Source: Spirochaetota bacterium
GTDB lineage: Bacteria; Spirochaetota; Spirochaetia; Treponematales; UBA12059
Direction of reading: 5' to 3'
Length of the DNA: 64,000 bases
Assembly (NCBI GenBank): GCA_018262985.1
Contig: JADFDI010000004.1
Location: forward strand, 62,001-126,000
The translations under genes and the position numbers were made by a program. The notes beneath the pieces were generated by a model. The model had not been told where the DNA came from, searched no databases, and saw only the letters and a list, made by a program, of their open reading frames with translations. Numbering within the stretch: position 1 is the stretch's first letter; every line of letters begins with the position of its first letter. Below, one piece after another: positions 21,945 through 29,560 of the stretch.

Positions 21945-22343
21945 ATGGAAGAACTGAAACCCGGGCTCACGGGCGAACGCAGCCTGGTCGTCGCGAAGGA
22001 GCACACCGCGAGCCACCTGGGCTCCGGCGGCGTGGCGGTCTACGCGACGCCGATGATGATCCTGCACATGGAGGAAGCGGCGCTGTCCGCCGTCGATCCG
22101 CTCCTGCCGCCCGGCAAGGCGACCGTGGGCTATCATCTCGACGTCAAGCACCTGGCCGCCACGCCCGTCGGCATGCGCGTCACGGCGAAGGCGGTCCTGG
22201 TCGCGGTGGACGGCAAGATGCTGAGCTTCAGGGTCGAGTGCTTCGACGAACTGGAAAAGGTGGGCGAGGGAACGCACGTGCGGGCCGTCATCGACGCGGC
22301 CAGGTTCGCAGAAAAGGTGGCCGCCAAAGGGTCGGCCAGATGA
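21945..22343 (+). CDS. Hot-dog-fold thioesterase (FlK-like)
   Basis: 132 residues forming a single hot-dog domain of the fluoroacetyl-CoA-thioesterase-like family. Characteristic segments are SGGVAVYATPMMILHMEEAA (central helix, catalytic Glu region) and VGYHLDVKHLAATPVGM (Thr/His). It probably hydrolyses a short acyl-CoA; the natural substrate is unknown. GGGGGAGG precedes the ATG. Its stop codon overlaps the start of the CPBP gene (ATGA). Confidence 0.82.
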   Translation: MEELKPGLTGERSLVVAKEHTASHLGSGGVAVYATPMMILHMEEAALSAVDPLLPPGKATVGYHLDVKHLAATPVGMRVTAKAVLVAVDGKMLSFRVECFDELEKVGEGTHVRAVIDAARFAEKVAAKGSAR

Positions 22344-23041
22344 ACCCCAGGATTCCCGCCGATCTCGCCTCGGGGGCGCTCGCGCTCTGGCTCGCCGCCG
22401 CGTACGTCGCCTTCATCGCGCTCCGGGGGCTGCCGTCGAACGACCGACCGGGCAGGCTGGGACCCGACCGCGTCCTCGCTTCGCGCATCGCCTTCTTTCT
22501 GGCGTTCTACCTGGTCCCGGGAATCGCCTACCGGCTCCTGGGGCTTCGCCTGCCCGGTATCGAGACGCACGGCCTCGGGAACCCCGACGAATGGGCCCTG
22601 CCGCTCGTCGGGATCGTGGTGGCGGCATTCGGCGTCGGCTTCCTCGCCCGCAAATCGCCCGCGGACCTGGCCAACTATCCGCAGTACCTTCCCCGGCCGG
22701 ACTTTCCCCGGCCCGCCGCCCTCGCCAACGAGCTCGGCAGCTGGGCGCTCTACCTCTGGGCCTACGAGTTCGCCTTCCGCGGCATGCTGCTCTCCATGCT
22801 CCTGAGCGCGGGACCGGCGACGGCGGTTGCCGTCCAGACCGGGCTCTACGCCTTCGCGCACCTGCCCAAGAACTCGAAGGAAGCCGCGGCGGCCCTGCTC
22901 TTCGGCGTCGCGGCCTCCCTCATGACCCTCGGATGGGGAAGCGTCGTTCCGGCCTTCGTCGCGCACCTGGCGCTCGCTCTGGGCAACGACCTCTCGTGCG
23001 CGCTGAAGAATCCGCGGCTGTCGGGCGGCGCGAAGACCTGA
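22340..23041 (+). CDS. CPBP-family (CAAX-type) intramembrane protease homologue
   Basis: 233 residues with about seven hydrophobic helices. Motif 1 of the ABI/CPBP family is recognisable as WAYEFAFRGMLLSML (E-x3-R form); motif 2 is the His in YAFAHLPKNSKEA, and a further His lies in VPAFVAHLALALGND. These residues form the glutamate/His active site of Rce1-like intramembrane proteases. It is translationally coupled to the thioesterase gene. The substrate is unknown; roles in bacteriocin immunity or protein processing are known for relatives. Confidence 0.8.
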   Translation: MNPRIPADLASGALALWLAAAYVAFIALRGLPSNDRPGRLGPDRVLASRIAFFLAFYLVPGIAYRLLGLRLPGIETHGLGNPDEWALPLVGIVVAAFGVGFLARKSPADLANYPQYLPRPDFPRPAALANELGSWALYLWAYEFAFRGMLLSMLLSAGPATAVAVQTGLYAFAHLPKNSKEAAAALLFGVAASLMTLGWGSVVPAFVAHLALALGNDLSCALKNPRLSGGAKT

Positions 23042-23089
23042 GTCGGCCCGGCCCGGCACGGCGAGAGGGCTTGGAGCGGTGCCGGGGCG

Positions 23090-24103
23090 CTACTCGACGC
23101 CGAGGCCGCGGTCGCGGCGCCAGGCGGCGGCAGCCTCGAAAAGGCCTTCGCGTATGCCTCGGGCAGGCGCGAAGCCGAGCAGGCGTTTGGCGAGCGAGGA
23201 ATCGAACACGTACTCGACGGTCGATCGGTCCACGCGGTAGCGCGTGAGAGCCGGCTCTTTCTTTGATCCGACGAAGCGGCAGGCGGCTTCGAGCGCGGAC
23301 GCGGCGAGCCGCGCGATCGGCGCCGGCAAGCGCATCGGGCGCCCCGTCGCTCCCGCCGCCTCGTACACCAGGGCCGCGAGTTCGCGCCACGCGATCGATT
23401 CGTCGCCGACCGTGTCGAAGGCGCGTCCGTGGGCTTCGGGCGAATCGAGCGCCGCCGCGAGCGCGGAGCAGGCGTCATCGACGTGGATCATCGAGGTACG
23501 GTTCCCGCCGTCGCCAATCCAGCCGAAATGCCCGGCCTTCGCGGCGTCGAGCATGCGGTAGGTGCTGCCCTCGTCGCCCGGACCGTATACCCAGCCGAGC
23601 CGGACGCAGCTCGTTTCGAAACCCGTCCTGTCCATGGCGAGCACGGCGCGTTCGGCTTCGAGCTTGGAGCGCGCGTACGCGTGGCGAAGGGGATGGTACC
23701 AGGGACCCGACTCGTCGCTGCCGCGATGGGGACCGAAGCCGTGCACGGAAATCGAACCGACCAGCACGAAGCGCGAGCCGCCCGCGGCCTCCACGGCCCG
23801 CGCGGTCCGGATCGCGGCGTCCACATTGGCGGCGCGGAAGGCGGCGTCGCTGCCCCAGTCGCTCGCGAGCGCGGCTGCGTGGACGCAGGCCCGGACGCCG
23901 CTGGCGACCCGCGCCGCGCCTTCCTCGGTGGAAAGATCGGCGCGGACGAGCTCGACGCCGGAAGCCGCCAGCGCGGCGAGGCGCGGGGGAGCTTCCGCGC
24001 GGCGGTACGCAGCGCGCACCGCGACGCCCCTGCGCGCGAGCAGGGCGACGAGCGCGCCGCCCACGAAGCCCGAGGCGCCCGTCACGAGGACGGGACCCTT
24101 CAC
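23090..24103 (-). CDS. NAD-dependent epimerase/dehydratase-family protein (second of a pair)
   Basis: 337-residue extended short-chain dehydrogenase. The N-terminal Gly motif is VTGASGFVGGALVALL, the catalytic Ser region VGSISVHGFG, and Tyr-Lys lie in YARSK. The C-terminal part has the look of 3-beta-HSD/flavonol-reductase-like enzymes (SMIHVDDACSALAAAL). GTG 24103 was chosen because it overlaps the preceding stop codon (GTGA) and starts 5 residues before the Gly motif. It forms an operon with another epimerase and an MCP. Possible substrates are sterol-like, hydroxysteroid or nucleotide-sugar compounds; the sequence does not decide. Confidence 0.85.
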   Translation of the reverse strand: MKGPVLVTGASGFVGGALVALLARRGVAVRAAYRRAEAPPRLAALAASGVELVRADLSTEEGAARVASGVRACVHAAALASDWGSDAAFRAANVDAAIRTARAVEAAGGSRFVLVGSISVHGFGPHRGSDESGPWYHPLRHAYARSKLEAERAVLAMDRTGFETSCVRLGWVYGPGDEGSTYRMLDAAKAGHFGWIGDGGNRTSMIHVDDACSALAAALDSPEAHGRAFDTVGDESIAWRELAALVYEAAGATGRPMRLPAPIARLAASALEAACRFVGSKKEPALTRYRVDRSTVEYVFDSSLAKRLLGFAPARGIREGLFEAAAAWRRDRGLGVE

Positions 24104-25104
24104 AGCATGCCCCGCGCCCGGAACCAGTCTCGCGCTGCGGCGATGCCCTCGGCGACCGGCCGGATGGCATAGCCGAGCTCCGCGACGGCCTTGGCCGAGC
24201 TGTAGTACTGGCCCTCGCAGGAAATACGCGCCATGGCCAGGCTCACCTTCGGCGGCCTCCCGGTCAGGGCCGCGAAAGCGCTCCCGATGGCGCCGAAGGC
24301 CAGCACCGCCGGGGCCGGCAGGCGGAGCCGGGGCGGGCGGGTGCCGCAGACGCGGGCAACGAGCGCGAAGGCTTCGGCGTAGGGGAGGTTCTCGCCGCCG
24401 AGGATGTAGCATTCCCCGGGACGCCCGCGTTCGAGCGCGGCGACGATACCCGAGGCCACGTCGCGGACGTCGGCGAAGCAACGACCTCCGGGGGCGCTGC
24501 CCGGCACCCTGCCGCGCGCCACCTGCACGAGCAGCTCGCCCGAGCCGGGTTTCGAATCGAAAGGGCCGAACATGAAGGTCGGGTTCGCGACGACGAGCTC
24601 GAAACCGTCCCGGTTCAGTCCGAGCAGGCTTTCCTGCGCGGCGCGCTTGGAATCCTGGTAGTCGAGGCCGAAGCGGCCCGCGTCGTACGGGCCGCGCTCG
24701 TCGCCCGGCGCTTCCCTGGAACCGGCCGCGAAGGAGTTGGCGGTGCCCACATGCACGAAGCGGCGGACTCCCGCATCGCGGGCGGCCAGGGCGAGGGCGA
24801 GGGCCACGTCATGGTTGAGGGCCCGCTGGCGCGGATCCCGCGAAGGCCAGACCGCGGTGGACGCGACCGTGTGGACCACCGCGCCGACGCCCGCCAGCAG
24901 GGACGGAAGGCCCGCGGCGTCGGCCAGGTCCGCCCTGACGATCTCGACCGGCACGCCGTCGAGCGTGCCGACCTCCCGTCCCGGCTGGAGCAGGGCCCGT
25001 ACGCGGAAGCCGCGAGCGACCAGCGCGCGGGACACGTTGGCGCCCAAGAAACCGTCGGCGCCGGTGAGCAGGATGGAACCGTCGGACGGAAGGAATTCCG
25101 TCAT
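24100..25104 (-). CDS. NAD-dependent epimerase/dehydratase-family protein (first of a pair)
   Basis: 334 residues. Rossmann motif LTGADGFLGANVSRAL; Tyr-x3-Lys as YQDSK. VRADLADAAGLPSLLAGVGAVVHT and FADVRDVASGIVAALERG place it with dihydroflavonol-4-reductase-like and hopanoid-associated (HpnA-like) epimerases. It is a distant paralogue of the next gene. ATG 25104 overlaps the MCP stop codon (ATGA), so all three genes are coupled. Substrate unknown. Confidence 0.85.
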   Translation of the reverse strand: MTEFLPSDGSILLTGADGFLGANVSRALVARGFRVRALLQPGREVGTLDGVPVEIVRADLADAAGLPSLLAGVGAVVHTVASTAVWPSRDPRQRALNHDVALALALAARDAGVRRFVHVGTANSFAAGSREAPGDERGPYDAGRFGLDYQDSKRAAQESLLGLNRDGFELVVANPTFMFGPFDSKPGSGELLVQVARGRVPGSAPGGRCFADVRDVASGIVAALERGRPGECYILGGENLPYAEAFALVARVCGTRPPRLRLPAPAVLAFGAIGSAFAALTGRPPKVSLAMARISCEGQYYSSAKAVAELGYAIRPVAEGIAAARDWFRARGML

Positions 25105-26783
25105 GCAGGAGCGGCGTCTTCGACCTGGTCGTCGGCGAGGTCAGCACCGTCTTCAGCCGCCGGCCCGGCGCCCGCCGCGGCATTGAGCCGCGAGAGGCTG
25201 CGGCCGAGGGCCACGAGCGTGGCGTGGTTCGCCGAACCGGCCTCGCGCACGCGCTCCGCCTCGGCCGCCAAACCGTCCAGGCGCCCGCTCATGACGGCGA
25301 TGGATTCGACGATGGCGCTCGCGGCCGCTTCCTGGGCCGCGAGACCCGTCTCCACCTCGGCGACGCGCTCGACCACGGTGCCGACCGCGCCGCGGACCGC
25401 CTGCGAGGCGTTCACCGACTGCGTGGTGCCGCGGTTGATCTCGTCGGTGCCGCCCGAGAGCTCGGCGACGCCCTGCGCGATCTCGCCGATGGCGGCCGAC
25501 ACCTTGTCGATCTCGGTGCGCACCACGTTGTAGGCCCGCGAGGCCTCGTCGTTGACGGAGGACGCCTGCCCGATGGACTGGTTCACCGCGCCGAGCGTCT
25601 CGGCGATGATCTTGGCGTTGCGGGCGGTCTCGTCGGCCAGCGAGCGGATCTCCTCGGCGACCACCGCGAAGCCGCCGCCGGCGTCGCCCGCGTGGGCGGC
25701 CTCGATGGAGGCGTTCATGGCGAGCAGTCCCGTCTGGCTCGCCACCTTCTTGATGACCTTGACGATCTCGCCCGTGCTGGCCACGCGGCCGCGGAGCTCG
25801 TCCATGGCGGCGTTCACCCGGAGGATCGCTTCCTGCCCGCGCGCCGCGTCGTCCGCGAGCGACTGGATGGCCGCCTGGCGCTCGCGCGCGATGCGGGAAA
25901 TCGCCTCGATGGAGGCGGTCATCTCCACCACGGCGGCGCTGGTCTCCTCGACGACGGCCACCTGGTCGTTCACCGCGGAATCGGCCTCGGCGGCGGCTCC
26001 GGACATCGCCTTGGTGGCGTCCTCGAGCTTGCGCACCTGGGCCTGCAGGAGCCCGAGGCGCTCGTCGACGACGCGGTTGCTGCCGACGATCTCGTCGACG
26101 AAGCGGCTCGTGCGTTCGGCGCTGCCGGTCAGGCCCTCGCCCGCGTCGAGCCCGCGGCGCGCGTCGGAGAGCACGGCCGCGTACACCTGCGACCTCCGGT
26201 GCTCCTCCGCGGCGGCGGCCTTCGCCCTCGCGAGCGCGGCGCGGTTGCGCCGGGAAACGAGAACGAGCACGAAGCCGCCGATCCCGAGCACGAAGGCCGC
26301 GACGAAGTAGTCGACGGGCTGGACGAAGGCCGATCCGGCGTAGGGACGGGCCTTGACCAGGAACTGCAGCGCGATCGCGCCGAATCCGATCCCGAGGCCG
26401 CCGATCGCGGGCGCCGACGTGTTCGAGACCAGGCTCGAGATGGCCAGCACGAAGAGCTGCAGGGCGGCGATGATGAAGACCTCGTTGTCCTGGAGCGGCT
26501 GGAGGAAGACGATCGAGTCGACCACGATCGAGAGCAGGATGACGAAGATCACGACGGCCGCGTCGAGGGCGCGCAGGCGGATGAGCGCGAGGATGAGGAC
26601 GCCGACGGCGACGACGGCCAGCACGCCCAGGCGCATCGCCCGCTGGGCGAAGAGCTGCGAGAGCGCCACGGCGATCGGGACCAGCGCGAGCGAGATCCAG
26701 CCGAGGGCCCTGGCGCGGGCCCTGTCCATGGCGTCCCCGAAGGACTCCAGGCCCATCAACGCGCGTTCCACGAATCCGAACAT
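25101..26783 (-). CDS. Methyl-accepting chemotaxis protein
   Basis: 560 residues. About six hydrophobic helices in the first 190 residues with only short loops, so there is no classical periplasmic sensor domain; sensing may occur in or near the membrane. A long helical signalling domain follows, with the conserved hairpin tip VASQTGLLAMNASIEAAHAG and FAVVAEEIRSLADETARN, which docks CheA/CheW. Methylation-helix Glu/Gln sites are likely but not pinpointed. The first gene of an operon with two epimerases, an uncommon pairing. A promoter is visible 49-77 nt upstream. Confidence 0.93.
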   Translation of the reverse strand: MFGFVERALMGLESFGDAMDRARARALGWISLALVPIAVALSQLFAQRAMRLGVLAVVAVGVLILALIRLRALDAAVVIFVILLSIVVDSIVFLQPLQDNEVFIIAALQLFVLAISSLVSNTSAPAIGGLGIGFGAIALQFLVKARPYAGSAFVQPVDYFVAAFVLGIGGFVLVLVSRRNRAALARAKAAAAEEHRRSQVYAAVLSDARRGLDAGEGLTGSAERTSRFVDEIVGSNRVVDERLGLLQAQVRKLEDATKAMSGAAAEADSAVNDQVAVVEETSAAVVEMTASIEAISRIARERQAAIQSLADDAARGQEAILRVNAAMDELRGRVASTGEIVKVIKKVASQTGLLAMNASIEAAHAGDAGGGFAVVAEEIRSLADETARNAKIIAETLGAVNQSIGQASSVNDEASRAYNVVRTEIDKVSAAIGEIAQGVAELSGGTDEINRGTTQSVNASQAVRGAVGTVVERVAEVETGLAAQEAAASAIVESIAVMSGRLDGLAAEAERVREAGSANHATLVALGRSLSRLNAAAGAGPAAEDGADLADDQVEDAAPA

Positions 26784-26831
26784 CGGCCGACCTCCGCGCC
26801 TCCCCTGCCATATCCGCGGGGACGCAGGAAA

Positions 26832-26860
26832 ATCGTAACGGATGTCGGCCGACGGCGCAA
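26832..26860 (-). promoter_or_regulatory. Promoter of the MCP/epimerase operon
   Basis: Minus strand: TTGCGC (26860-26855), 17-bp spacer, TACGAT (26837-26832); leader about 42 nt with GGAGG near the start. Confidence 0.6.
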
Positions 26861-26958
26861 CGGAATCCGGGGACGGTCGCCGCCCGGCCCGGAATCCGCG
26901 CCAGGAGCCGCAGCGAGCAGACCGGAGCCGGGCGCGGAGCGAGCGGCGAGGACTGCTC

Positions 26959-26986
26959 GCGGAGGGGCCGGTTCGCGGGCCCCTCC
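26959..26986 (-). terminator. Hairpin downstream of the hemerythrin gene
   Basis: Perfect 10-bp stem CGGAGGGGCC (26959-26968) / GGCCCCTCCG (26977-26986), 76 nt after the hemerythrin stop codon on the minus strand. No T-tract. The rest of the 279-bp gap holds only the MCP promoter. Confidence 0.45.
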
Positions 26987-27062
26987 GGGCCCGCGAAGGC
27001 GCCCCTTCAGGCCGTCGAACTGCTCGAAGCCTTTCGACGCCCCGCGTGAACGGTTCCGTCCC

Positions 27063-27599
27063 TTACGGGTAGCGCGCGGAGAGGCGGTCGAGCATGGCGT
27101 GGAGCCGCTCGTGCTCGCCCTTGCCCATCACGGTCTCCTCGTGGACGTCGAACTCGGCGCCGAGCGCCTCGAGGGCGGCGGCGTCGAGGACTCGCTCGCC
27201 CATCGGGAAGAGGACTTCGTTCTCCTTTTCGATATGGGCCCGGAGGAGGGCGGCGTAACCCGCGAGGGCCGGGGCGAAGGAGGTTCGGAGCTCGCCGGAC
27301 GCGAGGGCCGCGCGCATCGCCGAGACGTAGGTCCGCCCCTGGACGTGCTCGGCGAGCATCTGGCCGATGGGCCCCCCGGCGTTGGGGATGCCGGCCTTCT
27401 CGAGCGCCGGGAAGAGGATGCCCTCTTCCTTGCCGTGGTGGCAGGCGTCGGCGAAGCCGCGGATGAAGTCGACCAGTTCCCCGAGGTCGGATTTCGCCGA
27501 AGCGTCGCCTTCGAGCGCCCGGGCGAGGGCTTTTTCCGTAAGCCCGATGCCGAAGAGGATGGCTTCGTGCTCGTGTTCGAGTATGCGGATCGCGTTCAT
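27063..27599 (-). CDS. Hemerythrin-like protein
   Basis: 178 residues forming one helical bundle of the hemerythrin/HHE type. Metal-ligand motifs are HEHEAI (about residues 8-13), HHGKEEGILFPAL, EHVQGR and HIEKENEVLFP, and together supply the His/Glu/Asp ligands of a di-iron site. Likely roles are O2 or NO binding or di-iron repair in an anaerobe. ATG 27599 has AGGAGG 7 nt upstream. It sits 24 nt after the ferredoxin-domain gene and downstream of an Rrf2 regulator, which supports oxidative or nitrosative stress defence (inference). Confidence 0.9.
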   Translation of the reverse strand: MNAIRILEHEHEAILFGIGLTEKALARALEGDASAKSDLGELVDFIRGFADACHHGKEEGILFPALEKAGIPNAGGPIGQMLAEHVQGRTYVSAMRAALASGELRTSFAPALAGYAALLRAHIEKENEVLFPMGERVLDAAALEALGAEFDVHEETVMGKGEHERLHAMLDRLSARYP

Positions 27600-27623
27600 G
27601 GTTTCCTCCTGCAAGTCTGGCCG

Positions 27624-28535
27624 CTAGCGGCGGTTCAGGGTTCCGCCCTCGATCGAGACGACGACGGTCTCGACGGGGACCTTGCGCTTCGAGCGCTCGA
27701 GGGCCTTGCGGACGAGGGCCGAGAGGCCTCCGCAGCAGGGCACCTCCATGATGGCCACGGTGACGCTGTTGACGCCGGAATCCTCCATGAGCGCGACCAG
27801 CTTGTCCTCGTACTCGTCGAGGCCGGAGTCCAGCTTGGGGCAGCCGATGACGAGCTTGCGGCCGTCGAGGAGCCCGTCGTGGAAGGCCGAGGTCGAGAAC
27901 GCGGTGCACGAGGCCGCCACGAGCAGGTCGGCGCCCCGGAAGTACGGCGCGCGCGGGTTGATGAGGTGGAGCTGGATAGGCCACTGCTCGAGGGCCGAGC
28001 CCGAAGCGGTCGAGGAGGATCGTGACGGGGCGCCGAGCGGCGCGAATTTCGGGGCCGCGGGACGCGCGGCGGAGAAGCTGCGCGCGGCGTGGCCGGGACA
28101 GCCCGCGTGGCCGTGCGTCTCCTGGAAGGGGCGGGCCGTCGCGGCGGGCTTCGGCCGGGCGTAGTGGCCGAGGCCGTCGTGCGGGGGCACCGCGAGCCCG
28201 CGGGCGTGGAGCCAGTCGACGGCCTCGCCGTACCAGAGCGCCTGGCCGTGGTGGGCCAGGTGTTCCAGGTGCGCCGCGATGGTGTTGGCGCCCTTGGCCG
28301 AGATGCCTTCCATGACGAGGGCTTCGTCGTAGGCCACGGCCTCGCGCTCGATCGTCGCGATGGCTCCGAGGGGACAGTCCCCGACGCAAGCGCCGAGGCC
28401 GTCGCAGAGGCTGTCGCCCACGAGGCGGGCCTTGCCGTCGACGATGCGGATGGCGCCCTCCGGGCAGCCGCCCGCGCAGAGGCCGCAGCCGTTGCAGAGC
28501 TCTTCGTCGATCTCGATTATCGTTCGCGTGGCCAT
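27624..28535 (-). CDS. Ferredoxin-domain iron-sulfur protein
   Basis: 303 residues. N-terminal ferredoxin domain: first cluster CNGCGLCAGGCPEGAI is complete; the second, CDGLGACVGDCPLGAI, has altered spacing (C-x5-C-x3-C), so it may bind a different cluster or none. A middle linker carries His/Cys residues, then a C-terminal about 110-residue domain with GCPKLDS and PCCGG Cys motifs, which could bind another cluster or a thiolate. This architecture often accompanies hemerythrin and Rrf2 genes. ATG 28535 was preferred over an upstream TTG because AAAGGAG lies between them. It may be an electron donor for an O2/NO-reducing hemerythrin (inference). Confidence 0.85.
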   Translation of the reverse strand: MATRTIIEIDEELCNGCGLCAGGCPEGAIRIVDGKARLVGDSLCDGLGACVGDCPLGAIATIEREAVAYDEALVMEGISAKGANTIAAHLEHLAHHGQALWYGEAVDWLHARGLAVPPHDGLGHYARPKPAATARPFQETHGHAGCPGHAARSFSAARPAAPKFAPLGAPSRSSSTASGSALEQWPIQLHLINPRAPYFRGADLLVAASCTAFSTSAFHDGLLDGRKLVIGCPKLDSGLDEYEDKLVALMEDSGVNSVTVAIMEVPCCGGLSALVRKALERSKRKVPVETVVVSIEGGTLNRR

Positions 28536-28614
28536 GGTCGCTCCTTTCAAGTTACTCGGTACTCTATTGCTTTTTATGGATGAACAATCGGCTTGTCCGG
28601 CGGGCGGCCCGGGC

Positions 28615-29106
28615 TCAGGCCGGCAGTCGCTTCGCGGCGGCTTCTCGGGCGCTGCGCCAATCGGCCTCGCCCGGTTCCAGCTTGCGCCGGGGCAGCGCGG
28701 CCGCCGCGAAGGTGCGGTCGCGGAGGAACTCGGTCAGCTCCCGGGAATGCCGCTCGATCTCGTCGCCGAAGATGCAGAGCCGGCGGTCGCAGCGCCCCTT
28801 TCGGAAGGGGCAGAAGGTCGGACGGACCTCGCCGTCGATCGCCTCGACCGCGTCGAGGAAGCTGATCTCGGCCGCGGGGCGGGCCAGGCGGAAGCCGCCG
28901 GACGGTCCCTTGGTGGAGAGCACCAGCCCGCTCTTCGACAGGCGCTGCATCACCTTGGAGAGGTGGTTGTCCGAGGCGCCGATCGCGGCGGAGAGGTCCC
29001 TGGCAGGCACCAGGGGCCCGTCGGCGTCGCCCTCGGCGAGGACGGCCAGGGCGTGGATGGCGATCAGGGCGGCGTCGGAAAAATGGACGATGTCGTTAGC
29101 GGGCAT
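28615..29106 (-). CDS. Rrf2-family iron-sulfur transcriptional regulator
   Basis: 163 residues. N-terminal winged helix (IHALAVLAEGDADGPLVPARDLSAAIGASDNHLSKVMQRL is the helix-turn-helix region, residues about 15-55) and wing SGLVLSTKGPSGGF. Three Cys in FCPFRKGRCDRRLC (about residues 95-108) can ligate a [2Fe-2S] or [4Fe-4S] cluster, as in IscR, NsrR and RsrR. It directly precedes the ferredoxin and hemerythrin genes and is divergent from the ArsC-like gene. A palindrome overlaps its own -10, so autorepression is likely. There is no ribosome-binding site; the start codon is 9 nt from the -10, so the leader is minimal. Confidence 0.92.
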   Translation of the reverse strand: MPANDIVHFSDAALIAIHALAVLAEGDADGPLVPARDLSAAIGASDNHLSKVMQRLSKSGLVLSTKGPSGGFRLARPAAEISFLDAVEAIDGEVRPTFCPFRKGRCDRRLCIFGDEIERHSRELTEFLRDRTFAAAALPRRKLEPGEADWRSAREAAAKRLPA

Positions 29107-29109
29107 TGT

Positions 29110-29144
29110 GGTATTATTATACCTTTTTACTATTGGCGCGTCAA
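29110..29144 (-). promoter_or_regulatory. rrf2 promoter with overlapping palindromic operator
   Basis: Minus strand: TTGACG (29144-29139), 17-bp spacer, TATAAT (29121-29116), a near-perfect sigma-70 promoter. The palindrome GGTATTATTATACC (29110-29123) covers the -10, the position expected for an autoregulatory Rrf2 operator. Confidence 0.75.
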
Positions 29145-29161
29145 GCCGGGTTCGTTATGCT
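29133..29161 (+). promoter_or_regulatory. Promoter of the ArsC-like gene, leaderless arrangement
   Basis: TTGGCG (29133-29138), 17-bp spacer, TATGCT (29156-29161), then 6 nt to ATG 29168. Its -35 overlaps the region of the divergent rrf2 -35, so the two promoters probably compete and may share control by Rrf2. Confidence 0.7.
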
Positions 29162-29167
29162 TTCCGC

Positions 29168-29506
29168 ATGGCCATCCAGGTTTTCGGCACGAGGAAGTGC
29201 AGGGACACGCAGAAGGCGGAGCGCTGGTTCAAGGAGCGGGACGTCCGCTACCAGTTCGTCGACCTGGCCGAGAAGGGCATCAGCCCGGGCGAACTGCGCG
29301 CGGTGCGCGACGCGGTGGGGAAGGACGCGCTGCTCGACGCCTCGGGTCCCCGGTACGCGAAGCGCGGCCTTTCGTGGATGGAGCACGATCCCGAGGAGGA
29401 AGCCCTCGCCGATCCGCTGCTGCTCCGCACCCCGATAGTCCGCGACGGTCGCCGGGCGGTGATCGGGTTCGATCCCGAAGGCTGGCGGACGCTGGCCGGA
29501 CTTTGA
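29168..29506 (+). CDS. ArsC/Spx-like thioredoxin-fold protein
   Basis: 112 residues with the ArsC/Spx/YffB fold: active-site-like KCRDTQKAERWFKER has a single Cys near residue 11, then YQFVDLAEKGISPGEL and LLRTPIVRDGRRAVIGF. True arsenate reductases of the glutaredoxin-coupled type share the single Cys with an Arg triad, while Spx has CxxC. The T-Q-K-A form with W-M-E-H resembles uncharacterised ArsC-family redox proteins. No arsenic resistance genes are nearby, so a thiol-redox role is more likely than arsenate reduction. It is divergent from rrf2. Confidence 0.8.
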   Translation: MAIQVFGTRKCRDTQKAERWFKERDVRYQFVDLAEKGISPGELRAVRDAVGKDALLDASGPRYAKRGLSWMEHDPEEEALADPLLLRTPIVRDGRRAVIGFDPEGWRTLAGL

Positions 29507-29560
29507 CGGGACGTCGGCTACGGGCGCCGGATCCGCGCCTTCGCTACCTCCGCCGGGGCT

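Noticed and set aside
28536-28560. Second Rrf2 operator before the ferredoxin-domain gene (TACTCGGTACTC)
   Set aside because: It is a direct repeat rather than a palindrome and shares only GGTA with the rrf2 operator.
29168-29506. Arsenate reductase proper
   Set aside because: The ArsC fold is present but there is no arsenic operon. The neighbours are redox-stress genes, so the safer call is an ArsC/Spx-like protein.
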